NCBI RefSeq assembly: GCF_003148385.1
Contig: NZ_CP029463.1
Span: 62,001-126,000 of the forward strand
Direction: 5' to 3'
From: Flavobacterium sediminis
GTDB lineage: Bacteria > Bacteroidota > Bacteroidia > Flavobacteriales > Flavobacteriaceae
Length of the DNA stretch: 64,000 nt
The translations under genes were made by a program, and so were the position numbers. The notes beneath the pieces are model-generated. The model was not told the origin of the DNA. It saw only the letters and a list, made by a program, of their open reading frames with translations, and made no database searches. Each line of letters starts with the position of its first letter. Positions within the stretch are counted from its first letter, which is position 1. Shown one piece after another: positions 46,715-54,776 of the stretch.

Positions 46715-48067
46715 ATGAAAGTAGGTATTGACGCTATACAGTTTGATATTCCTAAAATATTTTTACCAATTGAAATACTAGCCGAAAAGAGAAATATCGA
46801 ACCGGCAAAATTAATAAAAGGTCTCGGGTTACAACAAATGAGTTTTCTGGATGTACATCAGGATACTGTAACCTTAGCTGCAAACGCTCTTTACAAACTG
46901 ATCCGACAGGAAAATATTGCTCTAAGCAGTATTTCCCGAATATATGTAGGTACTGAAAGTGCTGTAGACAATTCAAAGCCCATTGGCTCTTACTTAGTTC
47001 AGCTCATTGAAAAAGAATTAGGTGAAAGAGCTTTAAAAAACTGCGATGTAGTTGATTTAACTTTTGCTTGTATAGGCGGAGTGGATGCTTTACAAAATTG
47101 TCTGGATTTTGTAAGACTGAATCCGAACAAGAAAGCAATTGTGATTACTACCGATAATGCCAAATATGATCTGGATTCTACCGGTGAATATACACAAGGT
47201 GCCGGTGCTATCGCAATGTTAATAACAGCTAATCCTAGAATTCTTTCATTTGAAAGTGCTGTGGGAGTAGCTACAGAGGGAGTCTTTGACTTCTTTAAGC
47301 CCAAAAGAACAGTTAGTAAAGCGGCTATTTTCGGAGATGATTCCAATGAAAATTGGTTCGGAGTTTCAGAAACAGAAGTAAGTATCGCGAAAGAACAACC
47401 CGTTTTTGACGGACAATATTCTAATGAATGTTACATCAACCGAGTTTCTGAGGCCTATGAAAATTTCAAATCGGAAACCGGAAAAAAAGGTAAGATTTAT
47501 GAAAGCTGGGATTTGATCCTAATGCATCTTCCCTATTGTTTTCAAGGCAGGAGAACGTTCATCGATATATTTGCGGCTGAAAATCCTGAATTATTGGCAA
47601 AACAAGAAGGAGAAACCGTAAAAGAAAAAACAAAAGCGTTAACCAAATCACCTGAATATTTAGCTTTGGTAAACGAAAAATTATATCCGGCTGAAATTGC
47701 CTCCGGGAAAGTAGGAAACATTTATACAGGTTCTATTTTCTTAGGTTTACTATCAGCCTTATATTTCAGTGCTAAGGAAAACAAAGCACTTGAAGGAAAA
47801 AAAGTAGGTTTTATCGCTTATGGAAGCGGTTCTAAATCAAAAGTTATGGAAGCAGAGATCGCTCCGCAATGGCAAGCAGAAGTAGCCAAAACAAATCTGT
47901 TTGAGGTTTTGGAACAACGTATAGCCATTGATTTTGATACCTATGAAAAGTTACACAAAAAAGAATTAAAAAGTTCAGTGGTCGAAGCTTCAAATGAATT
48001 TTCGATCGATTATATAGAAAAAGAAAATCCTAATTTATTAGGAGCACGATATTACTTAAGGAAGTAA
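46715..48067 (+). CDS. Hydroxymethylglutaryl-CoA synthase family protein
   Basis: A 450-aa thiolase-superfamily enzyme. Active-site residues by comparison with bacterial HMG-CoA synthases: Glu81 (YVGTESAVDNSKP), Cys119 (DLTFACIGGVDAL) and a His in LMHLPYCFQGR. It condenses acetyl-CoA with acetoacetyl-CoA to HMG-CoA in the mevalonate pathway, the isoprenoid route used by many flavobacteria. Monocistronic with a terminator. Confidence 0.92.
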   Translation: MKVGIDAIQFDIPKIFLPIEILAEKRNIEPAKLIKGLGLQQMSFLDVHQDTVTLAANALYKLIRQENIALSSISRIYVGTESAVDNSKPIGSYLVQLIEKELGERALKNCDVVDLTFACIGGVDALQNCLDFVRLNPNKKAIVITTDNAKYDLDSTGEYTQGAGAIAMLITANPRILSFESAVGVATEGVFDFFKPKRTVSKAAIFGDDSNENWFGVSETEVSIAKEQPVFDGQYSNECYINRVSEAYENFKSETGKKGKIYESWDLILMHLPYCFQGRRTFIDIFAAENPELLAKQEGETVKEKTKALTKSPEYLALVNEKLYPAEIASGKVGNIYTGSIFLGLLSALYFSAKENKALEGKKVGFIAYGSGSKSKVMEAEIAPQWQAEVAKTNLFEVLEQRIAIDFDTYEKLHKKELKSSVVEASNEFSIDYIEKENPNLLGARYYLRK

Positions 48068-48100
48068 TGTTCACAGTTTTATTTAGTTTTTGGTTTAGTT

Positions 48101-48124
48101 AAAGCTGGTTACACAACCAGCTTT
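48101..48124. terminator. Bidirectional terminator
   Basis: Ten-bp stem AAAGCTGGTT / AACCAGCTTT with an ACAC loop and T-rich tail, between the HMG-CoA synthase gene and yifB. Confidence 0.85.
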
Positions 48125-48131
48125 TTCTTTT

Positions 48132-49667
48132 TTAACGTAACCAACCTTCTCTGTCCAGACTTCTGTATTGTATCGCCTCTGCAATATGATGTGATTCAAT
48201 AGAATCAGACGCTTCTAAATCTGCAATAGTTCTGGAAACTTTCAAAATACGGTCATACGCTCTGGCTGATAAATTCAAACGTTCCATAGCTGTTTTAATT
48301 AATCCCAAAGAAACCTCGTCTAAAACACAATATTCCCGAATTAACTTGCTACTCATTTGTGCATTATAATGTACATTTCTCATACATTCAAAACGCTTCG
48401 ACTGAATAAGTCTTGCTCTGGTTACTCTTTCCCGAATTACGGTACTGCCTTCTGCTTTTCGGGTGTCTGACAATTTTTCAAAAGGAACAGGTGTCACTTC
48501 AATATGAATGTCTATCCGATCTAATAAAGGTCCTGATATCTTATTCATATAGCGTTGCATTTCCTGTGACGAAGTATTTCCCGGTGAATCCGGATTATTA
48601 AAATATCCACCCGGGCTAGGATTCATACTGGCAACTAACATAAAACTCGATGGATAAGTAATCGTAAATTTAGCTCTCGAAATGGTAACTTCTCTATCTT
48701 CCAAAGGCTGACGCATCACTTCTAATACTTCCCGTTTAAATTCGGGTAATTCATCCAAAAACAAAACACCGTTATGAGCCAAAGAAATTTCTCCGGGCTG
48801 CGGATAACTTCCGCCACCGACTAAGGAAACCGAACTTGATGTGTGGTGTGGATTCCGGAAGGGACGCTGAGTAAGTAGTCCGGCTTCTTTGATCTTCCCG
48901 GCTACCGAATGTATCTTTGTTGTTTCTAACGCTTCCTGTACGGTCATCGGAGGTAATATACTCGGCAATCTTTTCGCTAACATTGTTTTTCCGGCTCCGG
49001 GCGGACCTATTAAAATGATATTATGCCCTCCGGCAGCGGCAATCTCCATACATCTTTTAATGGATTCTTGTCCTTTAACATCTGCAAAATCAAACTCCGG
49101 AAAATCCAAGGTTTTAGAAAATTCTTCCTGCGAATCAATCACAGTGGGTTGTAATTCCCCGTTACCTTCAAAAAAATCAATAACATCCGTTACATTTTGT
49201 ATACCATAAACCTCTATCTCTTCTACAATAGCAGCTTCTTTAACATTCTGAATAGGCAACAAGACCCCTTTAAAACCTTCTTCTTTAGCTTTTATCGCAA
49301 TAGACAAAGCTCCCTTTATAGGTTGCAAACTACCGTCAAGCGATAATTCGCCCATAATGATATAATTTCCTATTTCATCAGAATTAATTTGGGAAGAAGC
49401 CGCTAAAATACCCACAGCAATAGTCAAATCATAGGCAGAACCTTCTTTGCGCAGATCGGCAGGAGCCATATTGATGATGATCTTTTTTCCAGGAAAATGA
49501 TAGTTGTTGTTTTTTAAAGCGGCAGCAATGCGATAACTACTTTCTTTTATAGCGGAATCCGGTAAACCTACCAAGTGGTAGCCGATTCCTTTATCAATGT
49601 TTACCTCAACGGTAATGGTTGTGGCATCAACGCCGAAAACGGCGCTTCCGAATACTTTTACTAACAT
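48132..49667 (-). CDS. YifB family Mg-chelatase-like AAA ATPase (ComM-like)
   Basis: A 511-aa protein: N-terminal ChlI-like domain (SAVFGVDATTITVEVNIDKGIGYHLVGLPD), AAA core with Walker A GPPGAGKTMLAKRLPS, Walker B GVLFLDELPEF and a C-terminal MgCh domain. The Vibrio and Haemophilus homologue ComM is a hexameric helicase promoting branch migration during transformation, so a recombination role is likely. The start at 49667 is used because conserved sequence begins MLVKVFGSAVFG. The gene runs convergent to HMG-CoA synthase. Confidence 0.93.
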   Translation of the reverse strand: MLVKVFGSAVFGVDATTITVEVNIDKGIGYHLVGLPDSAIKESSYRIAAALKNNNYHFPGKKIIINMAPADLRKEGSAYDLTIAVGILAASSQINSDEIGNYIIMGELSLDGSLQPIKGALSIAIKAKEEGFKGVLLPIQNVKEAAIVEEIEVYGIQNVTDVIDFFEGNGELQPTVIDSQEEFSKTLDFPEFDFADVKGQESIKRCMEIAAAGGHNIILIGPPGAGKTMLAKRLPSILPPMTVQEALETTKIHSVAGKIKEAGLLTQRPFRNPHHTSSSVSLVGGGSYPQPGEISLAHNGVLFLDELPEFKREVLEVMRQPLEDREVTISRAKFTITYPSSFMLVASMNPSPGGYFNNPDSPGNTSSQEMQRYMNKISGPLLDRIDIHIEVTPVPFEKLSDTRKAEGSTVIRERVTRARLIQSKRFECMRNVHYNAQMSSKLIREYCVLDEVSLGLIKTAMERLNLSARAYDRILKVSRTIADLEASDSIESHHIAEAIQYRSLDREGWLR

Positions 49668-50079
49668 GGCGAATACTTTTTTAAATGGCTTATAATGATA
49701 CAAATATATATAATTATTTAAGAAAAATACTATTTTATAAAAATCTATTTTCAAACAACTATTTATATTATTGAAGTGATGTGAACTTTTAAATTAAATA
49801 AAAAAAGGTATCGATATTTGCATACAAAGTGTAAATATTTTAAAACGACCTATTATGTATACAGGAACGCAACAATGCATTGATGAGATGAATAGCTTTC
49901 GATCATTGTTAAACGGTTTAACAACGACTATAGAAAGCAGGAAGGGGTTAATTATCTGACTCTCTATGTAATTACTCTTAAAAAATTTAAAAAAACAACA
50001 ACAATAAAAGATTAAATCGCTTCACTTCAATTATAAATTAATTACCTTTAAACTTATTACCTTTAAAATATTTTTAATT
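49668..50079. other. 412-bp intergenic region; one possible small frameshifted ORF
   Basis: Mostly AT-rich sequence between yifB and the GlsB-like gene. An ATG at 49855 opens a 34-codon frame (MYTGTQQCIDEMNSFRS...). It is broken at a GGGG run (49944-49947). One added G would extend it to 52 codons, ending at 50015. This fits the window's general pattern of lost G's, but no homologue is known to me and chance cannot be excluded. Near 50040-50070 ATTACCTTTAAA occurs twice as a direct repeat. Confidence 0.3.
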
Positions 50080-50321
50080 ATGAGTTTACTTTATGCATTA
50101 TTAATAGGAGCTATTGCTGGTTGGCTAGCTGGAAAACTTATGAAAGGGGCGGATTTGGAGCTCTGTTCAATATTATTCTTGGTATTATTGGAGGTTTTGT
50201 AGGAAACTGGGCCTTTGGAATCTTAGGAATTTCTTTATCCAGTGGTATCATTGGAGATGTTTTAACAGGATTTATTGGAGCTGTTATTATTTTATTGATT
50301 GCAGGCTTCTTTAAAAAATAA
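50080..50321 (+). CDS. GlsB/YeaQ/YmgE family small membrane protein, frameshifted
   Basis: Stress-associated small integral membrane protein of the transglycosylase-associated family; 80 aa when repaired. Start MSLLYALLIGAIAGWLAGKLMKG, then, after a frameshift at the GGGG at 50146-50149, GGFGALFNIILGIIGGFVGNWAFG and SGIIGDVLTGFIGAVIILL in another frame. Adding one G joins them exactly into the family's pattern of three Gly-rich helices. As written the ATG frame would stop after about 40 codons. Confidence 0.85.
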
Positions 50322-50341
50322 ACATCGCTTCCCACTTACCG

Positions 50342-50367
50342 GCGGTTCCTTATGAACCGCTTTTTTT
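50342..50367 (+). terminator. Terminator of the GlsB-like gene
   Basis: Stem GCGGTTC / GAACCGC with a 5-nt loop (50342-50360), followed by seven T's, 20 bp after the stop codon. Confidence 0.85.
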
Positions 50368-50750
50368 ATTCCTAAATATCCCCACGTATAAGAACCATTT
50401 ATAGGTCACTATTATTCCAACCATCAATATAGACAATAATCCCAAAAACGATTCTTTCTTTTTTATCGCTAATATTAATTTGCACACACTTACACAAATT
50501 AAAGTTGCTGAAACACCTGAAACACCTATTCTATAACAGCTACTTAATCAGCATTTAGACTCAATATTGAAAAATAAGATATTTTCACGTTTCAAAAACT
50601 AAGTTTGCTATTCTAATAAATGAAATTCAATTTAAATTTTTTACTGATTTAGTTAAGTCAAATATAATAGATAGAAAGCCGGTTTTTGAATTTACTTAAT
50701 TGATTTAAGAGATAATCAAATTGAAGAAATTAAATAAGTAAAACAAAAAT
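50368..50750. other. Non-coding or decayed region; possible gene remnant at 50571-50699
   Basis: No intact gene. The frame from 50571 to 50696 is open for 42 codons with protein-like composition (KIRYFHVSKTKFAILINEI...RKPVFEFT). A short LRDNQIEEIK-stop follows in another frame around 50705-50737. This suggests a degraded gene of unknown family. The rest is AT-rich with no visible structure. Confidence 0.3.
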
Positions 50751-50756
50751 TACTTT

Positions 50757-50797
50757 ATGTAAAATTTATTTGTCTATATGTAAAATAAACTTTACAT
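50757..50797 (+). promoter_or_regulatory. Candidate operator of the membrane protein/XRE pair
   Basis: ATGTAAA at 50757-50763 and 50778-50784, starting 21 bp (two helical turns) apart, and TTTACAT at 50791-50797. The last two form a perfect inverted repeat with a 6-bp spacer that overlaps the -7 box of the promoter. Likely autoregulatory site for the XRE protein encoded downstream. Confidence 0.5.
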
Positions 50798-50800
50798 TTG
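50770..50800 (+). promoter_or_regulatory. Promoter of the membrane protein/XRE pair
   Basis: TTG at 50770-50772, 20 bp, TACATTTG at 50793-50800, 27 bp before the ATG at 50828. Matches the Bacteroidota consensus well. Confidence 0.7.
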
Positions 50801-50827
50801 ATATATTAATTTTAATCTTTCGCTATT

Positions 50828-51310
50828 ATGAAAACATATTTCCTTTTTCCGAATCGGTTCAAAACCTTAGGCTGGATTTTATTTGTACCCGGTTTTATTT
50901 TTGCTATTCTAAGTTCTGTTTTTGAATGGAAAATAGATGAATACCTTAATGTCAGTGTTTTTGCTATTTACAATGATGAAATTTTTGATCAGGATTCCCA
51001 TCACTTTTTCCAGATCATTAAAAACAGTATAACTGATGAAATTTTAACTTTTTGCCTGATCATCGGCGGATTACTGGTTGGCTTTTCCAAACTGAAAAAT
51101 GAAGATGAATACATTGCCAAGATCAGATATGAAAGTTTAGTTTGGGCAACTTATGTTAACTACGGACTAATCCTTTTGTTTACAGCTTTCATGTATGGTA
51201 TCTCCTTTCTGAATGTACTTTTTTACAACACTTTTACCTTGTTATTCTTCTTTATCATTCGCTTTCATTATATGATCTATAAACTTAATAAAACTAATCA
51301 TGAGGAATAA
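50828..51310 (+). CDS. Four-helix membrane protein paired with an XRE regulator
   Basis: A 160-aa protein with four predicted helices (residues ~14-31, ~75-90, ~106-126, ~129-147). The N-terminal YFLFPNRFKTLGWILFVPGF segment recurs, as I remember, in Bacteroidota homologues that also precede an XRE gene. The pattern of a small membrane protein with a YozG-type helix-turn-helix protein resembles DUF2975-XRE pairs, though I do not see DUF2975 itself. The stop is inside the next gene (11-bp overlap). Function unknown. Confidence 0.7.
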   Translation: MKTYFLFPNRFKTLGWILFVPGFIFAILSSVFEWKIDEYLNVSVFAIYNDEIFDQDSHHFFQIIKNSITDEILTFCLIIGGLLVGFSKLKNEDEYIAKIRYESLVWATYVNYGLILLFTAFMYGISFLNVLFYNTFTLLFFFIIRFHYMIYKLNKTNHEE

Positions 51311-51500
51311 TCTAAAAGTTTTACGAGCTATAAAAAACATTTCGCAGGAAGAGTTAGCCAATCAGATCGGAGTGAGTCGCCAAACCATCAATGCTATGGA
51401 AAAAGGAAAATATGTACCTTCTACCCTACTAGCCTTAAAATTAGCCCGCTACTTTGCCAAGCCGGTAGAAGAAATTTTTGAATTGGAAGAGAACGACTAA
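51300..51500 (+). CDS. Small XRE-family (YozG-like) helix-turn-helix regulator
   Basis: A 66-aa Cro/CI-type protein consisting of the helix-turn-helix alone: NNLKVLRAIKNISQEELANQIGVSRQTINAMEKGKYVPSTLLALKLARYFAKPVEEIF. The recognition helix is SRQTINAME. It overlaps the upstream membrane protein gene by 11 bp, so translation is coupled. It probably binds the inverted repeat upstream of that gene. Confidence 0.9.
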   Translation: MRNNLKVLRAIKNISQEELANQIGVSRQTINAMEKGKYVPSTLLALKLARYFAKPVEEIFELEEND

Positions 51501-51582
51501 CTTAATAAAGTTAGCATTTTTAATCAAAAAACCGTTTTAATTTTAATTTTTCATTAAATATTCCTTCAAAAAAGGGGGATTT

Positions 51583-51612
51583 TTGATATTTTTCATATAT
51601 TTTGTACATTTG
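51583..51612 (+). promoter_or_regulatory. Promoter upstream of the symporter leader
   Basis: TTG at 51583-51585, 19 bp, TACATTTG at 51605-51612. Transcription starting near 51618 would give a leader of about 148 nt before the symporter ATG. Confidence 0.7.
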
Positions 51613-51614
51613 CC

Positions 51615-51745
51615 GCTCGTAGTTTTGTTTTTGTCACAGACAAAAGTCTTTTAAGCAACATTTTTAATGGCTGCTTTCTTTCTAAATCATTCGATTTGCA
51701 GTCAACTGCGTCCGGACCTTGAGAAAATCTCAGTTCAGGTCGACA
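51615..51745 (+). promoter_or_regulatory. Structured 5' leader with four consecutive hairpins
   Basis: Hairpins: (1) TTTTGTC-ACA-GACAAAA, 51629-51645; (2) AAGCA-A-CATT / AATG-GC-TGCTT, 51653-51676; (3) GCAG-TCAA-CTGC, 51698-51709; (4) GACCT..TGAGA-AAA-TCTCA..AGGTC, 51715-51741. Such dense pairing in a transporter leader suggests a cis-acting regulatory RNA. I do not recognise a known riboswitch class. Confidence 0.5.
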
Positions 51746-51765
51746 AAATTTGAAATTATATTGAA

Positions 51766-53222
51766 ATGCACGCAATAGATTATTTAATCTTTGTTATTTA
51801 CATGCTGGCTATGCTCGGCGTTGGCTTTTACTTTTACAGAAAAAATACATCCTCAGAAGACTTTTATGTAAGCGGTCGCAGTATGAGTAGCTGGCACATA
51901 GGTCTATCCGTTGTCGCTACAGACGTAGGTGGCGGTTTTTCAATAGGGTTAGGCGGATTGGGTTTCACAATGGGTCTTTCCGGATCCTGGATGCTTTTCA
52001 CCGGACTTATAGGCGCTTGGCTAAGTGCCGTTTTACTCATTCCTAAAGTCAGCCGACTAGGACATTTGCATAAATTTTTTACATTCCCTCAAATCTTCAG
52101 CCATTTTTACAATGCCAGAGTAGGCTTGTTAGCCGGCATTATTTCCGCTATCGGCTATGTTGGTTTTACCAGTTCACAGGTTTTAGCCGGAGCCAAATTG
52201 GCTTCTGCTACAATTGAAGGGTTGGATCTGCAATGGGCATTGATCATTATGGGAGCTATTGCTGTTATCTATACCTCCGTTGGCGGCTTAAAAGCCGTTA
52301 TTTATACCGATACCATTCAATGGATCATTTTGATCGCCGGCTTGGTTTTTATCGGAATCCCGATTGCTTATCATGCTGTAGGAGGAATGGAAGCTATAAA
52401 AACTACATTGGCACCGGAATATCTATCACTAAAAAATGTGAGTTGGCTACAGCTCTTAAATTGGTCTGTTACCATTATACCTATATGGTTCATCGGGATG
52501 ACATTATACCAGAGAATTTATGCTTGTAAAAGCGAAAAAGAAGCGAAAAAAGCCTGGTTCATAGCGGGTTTATTTGAGTGGCCGATTATGGCCTTTATGG
52601 GGTTATACTGGGAATGCTAGCCAAAGTAGCTGCATCACAAGGAATGTTTGACAGCATCACAGATGTCGCTTCCATGGATAGTGAAATGGGACTGCCTGTT
52701 TTATTAAGTACTATTTTACCTGTCGGGTTAATGGGATTAATGCTTTCTTCTTATTTTTCAGCCATTCTCTCTACTGCTGATAGCTGTTTAATGGCTGCAT
52801 CCGGAAATATTGTAACAGATATTATTGAAACCTTTTACAAAAAGAACATATCCGAAAAAAAACTACTTCAAATTTCCCAAATTGTAACACTTGCTGTTGG
52901 TGTTTTTGCTATTCTTCTGGCTTCACAAATGCAAAACGTATTAGAGTTAATGCTGTATTCTTATGCTTTTATGGTTTCCGGACTTTTTGTACCGGTTTTA
53001 GGAGCACTCTTCTGGAAAAAGAGCAATGCAAAGGCAGCCTTCTGGAGTATGCTCTTAGGCGGAGCTACAACAATCAGTCTCATATTGTCCGGTAACAAAC
53101 TTGCTTTCGGATATTCACTGCCAAAAGATCTGGATGCCAACATTTTCGGGATCAGTATCTCCCTACTTACTTTTATTGTATTATCAAACTATCACTATAA
53201 AAAGAATAAAAATGGAATTTAA
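51766..53222 (+). CDS. Sodium:solute symporter (SSS family), frameshifted
   Basis: Sodium-driven transporter of the SSS/LeuT-fold group with 13 or so helices; 485 aa when repaired. The start is MHAIDYLIFVIYMLAMLGVGFYFY, followed by the DFYVSGRSMSSWHIGLSVVATDVGGG sodium-site region. The frame breaks at GGGG 52599-52602 (FMGLYWEC-stop); one more G gives FMGVILGMLAKVAA and the rest of the protein. It heads an operon with a GNAT and an amino-acid racemase, which suggests an amino acid or related compound as substrate. The stop overlaps the GNAT start. Confidence 0.9.
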
Positions 53223-53646
53223 TATTATTAATTCTAAAACAGGTGAAAATCCTGTTTTTACATCAGAAATTATTGCCGATTTTTTATTTACCCATCTGGA
53301 GCAATACGGCGATGCAAAAGAAGATATTTTAAAATGTATCGATTACGTTATGACTCCTGAAAAAGGAGGTACTATCATTGTCGGAACCGACGAAAACAAA
53401 ATCGTAGGCATCGTTATTTTGAACAACACAGGAATGAAAGATTATATTCCTGAAAACATTTTGGTATATATAGCAGTTGACAACAGTCAGCGCGGCAAAG
53501 GCTATGGCAAAAAACTGATGCAGAAAGCTATTGCAAGTGTTGAAGGAAGCATTGCACTTCATGTGGAACCTGACAATCCGGCAAAGAAGTTATATGAAAA
53601 ACTAGGTTTTACCAATAAGTATCTGGAAATGCGTCTAACACAATAA
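53212..53646 (+). CDS. GNAT-family N-acetyltransferase
   Basis: A 144-aa acetyltransferase. The acetyl-CoA loop is VDNSQRGKGYGKKLMQKAIA, followed by ALHVEPDNPAKKLYEKLGFTNKY. The gene starts at 53212, inside the end of the symporter gene (11-bp overlap), and lies 10 bp before the racemase gene, so these three are one translational unit. It could acetylate an imported amino acid or amine; the substrate is not predictable. Confidence 0.88.
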   Translation: MEFNIINSKTGENPVFTSEIIADFLFTHLEQYGDAKEDILKCIDYVMTPEKGGTIIVGTDENKIVGIVILNNTGMKDYIPENILVYIAVDNSQRGKGYGKKLMQKAIASVEGSIALHVEPDNPAKKLYEKLGFTNKYLEMRLTQ

Positions 53647-53656
53647 GTATTGAGTC

Positions 53657-54730
53657 ATGGCATTTTTAAAACTAAACAGGCAAAAGCTAAAAGAAAATTA
53701 CACATTCTTAGATCAATTATTTAAAGAGCGTAACATTACTTGGGGAGTTGTTTCCAAATTACTATGTGGTAATACGATTTATTTAAAAGAGGTCTTAGAT
53801 CTGGGAGTTGAAGAAATTCACGATTCCAGAATTGGCAATTTAAAAAAGATCAAAAAACTAAATCCTGACGTTCAAACCGTTTACATAAAACCTCCTTCTA
53901 AACTAAATATTCCTAAGATTATAGAATTTGCTGACGTTAGTTTCAATACCGAAATTTACACTATTAAAATGCTTTCAGAAGAAGCCAAACGTCAAAATAA
54001 AATTCATAAGATCGTTATTATGATCGAAATGGGTGATCTGCGAGAAGGTGTTCTGGGCGAAGATCTATTACAATTTTATCAGGAAGTTTTTAGTTTACCT
54101 AATATCAAGATCAGTGGTATAGGGACCAATCTGAATTGTCTTAGTGGTGTTATGCCAACGCAAGATAAACTGATCCAGTTGAGTTTATACAAACAACTCA
54201 TTGAAGCAAAATTCAATATTGAAATTCCTTGGGTTTCCGGTGGTACTTCTGTAGCAATACCACTTATGCTGAAAAATGCAAGACCAATGGCTGTGAATCA
54301 CTTTAGAGTCGGAGAAGCTCTTTTCTTCGGTAAAGATCTATTCACAAGCGAAACCATTGAAGGTATGCATAACGATGTGTTTACCCTTTATTCAGAAATC
54401 ATTGAAATTACAGAAAAACCAAACAACCCCATAGGAGAATTGGGTGAAAATGTAGCCGGAAATACTTATGAGATCAATGAGGATACCGATTTAAGTGAAA
54501 CTTCACTACGAGCTATCTTAGATGTTGGTCTTTTAGATATGCAGCCACAATACTTAATTCCCGTTAATCCGGATATTACAATTGTAGATGCCAGTTCAGA
54601 TATGATGGTCATTGACATTTCCGATTCTAAAAAAGAGTACAAAGTAGGCGATATTGTTACGTTTAAACTCCAATATATGGGCGCTTTATACCTGCTCAAT
54701 TCCGATTATATTGAAAAGATCGTAGAATAA
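53657..54730 (+). CDS. PLP-dependent amino-acid racemase (alanine/ornithine racemase family)
   Basis: A 357-aa fold-type III enzyme. The PLP-binding Lys is in TWGVVSKLLCGN. Further family motifs are EEIHDSRIGNLKKIK, IMIEMGDLREGV and SGGTSVAIPLMLKN, with HFRVGEALFFGKD toward the end. Related enzymes racemise ornithine, lysine or alanine. It ends the symporter-GNAT-racemase operon, followed by a terminator. A D-amino-acid uptake and use role is plausible inference. Confidence 0.88.
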   Translation: MAFLKLNRQKLKENYTFLDQLFKERNITWGVVSKLLCGNTIYLKEVLDLGVEEIHDSRIGNLKKIKKLNPDVQTVYIKPPSKLNIPKIIEFADVSFNTEIYTIKMLSEEAKRQNKIHKIVIMIEMGDLREGVLGEDLLQFYQEVFSLPNIKISGIGTNLNCLSGVMPTQDKLIQLSLYKQLIEAKFNIEIPWVSGGTSVAIPLMLKNARPMAVNHFRVGEALFFGKDLFTSETIEGMHNDVFTLYSEIIEITEKPNNPIGELGENVAGNTYEINEDTDLSETSLRAILDVGLLDMQPQYLIPVNPDITIVDASSDMMVIDISDSKKEYKVGDIVTFKLQYMGALYLLNSDYIEKIVE

Positions 54731-54757
54731 AAAACGAAGCCAAAAGGCTTCGTTTTT
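54730..54757. terminator. Bidirectional terminator
   Basis: Twelve-bp stem AAAAACGAAGCC / GGCTTCGTTTTT with an AAAA loop, between the racemase gene and dsbD. Confidence 0.88.
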
Positions 54758-54776
54758 CTTTTAGGCAGCATTATAT

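Noticed and set aside
51690..51745. A tRNA or tmRNA fragment in the symporter leader
   Set aside because: TTCAGGTC looked a little like a T-arm, but there is no cloverleaf, anticodon arm or CCA-type acceptor pairing.
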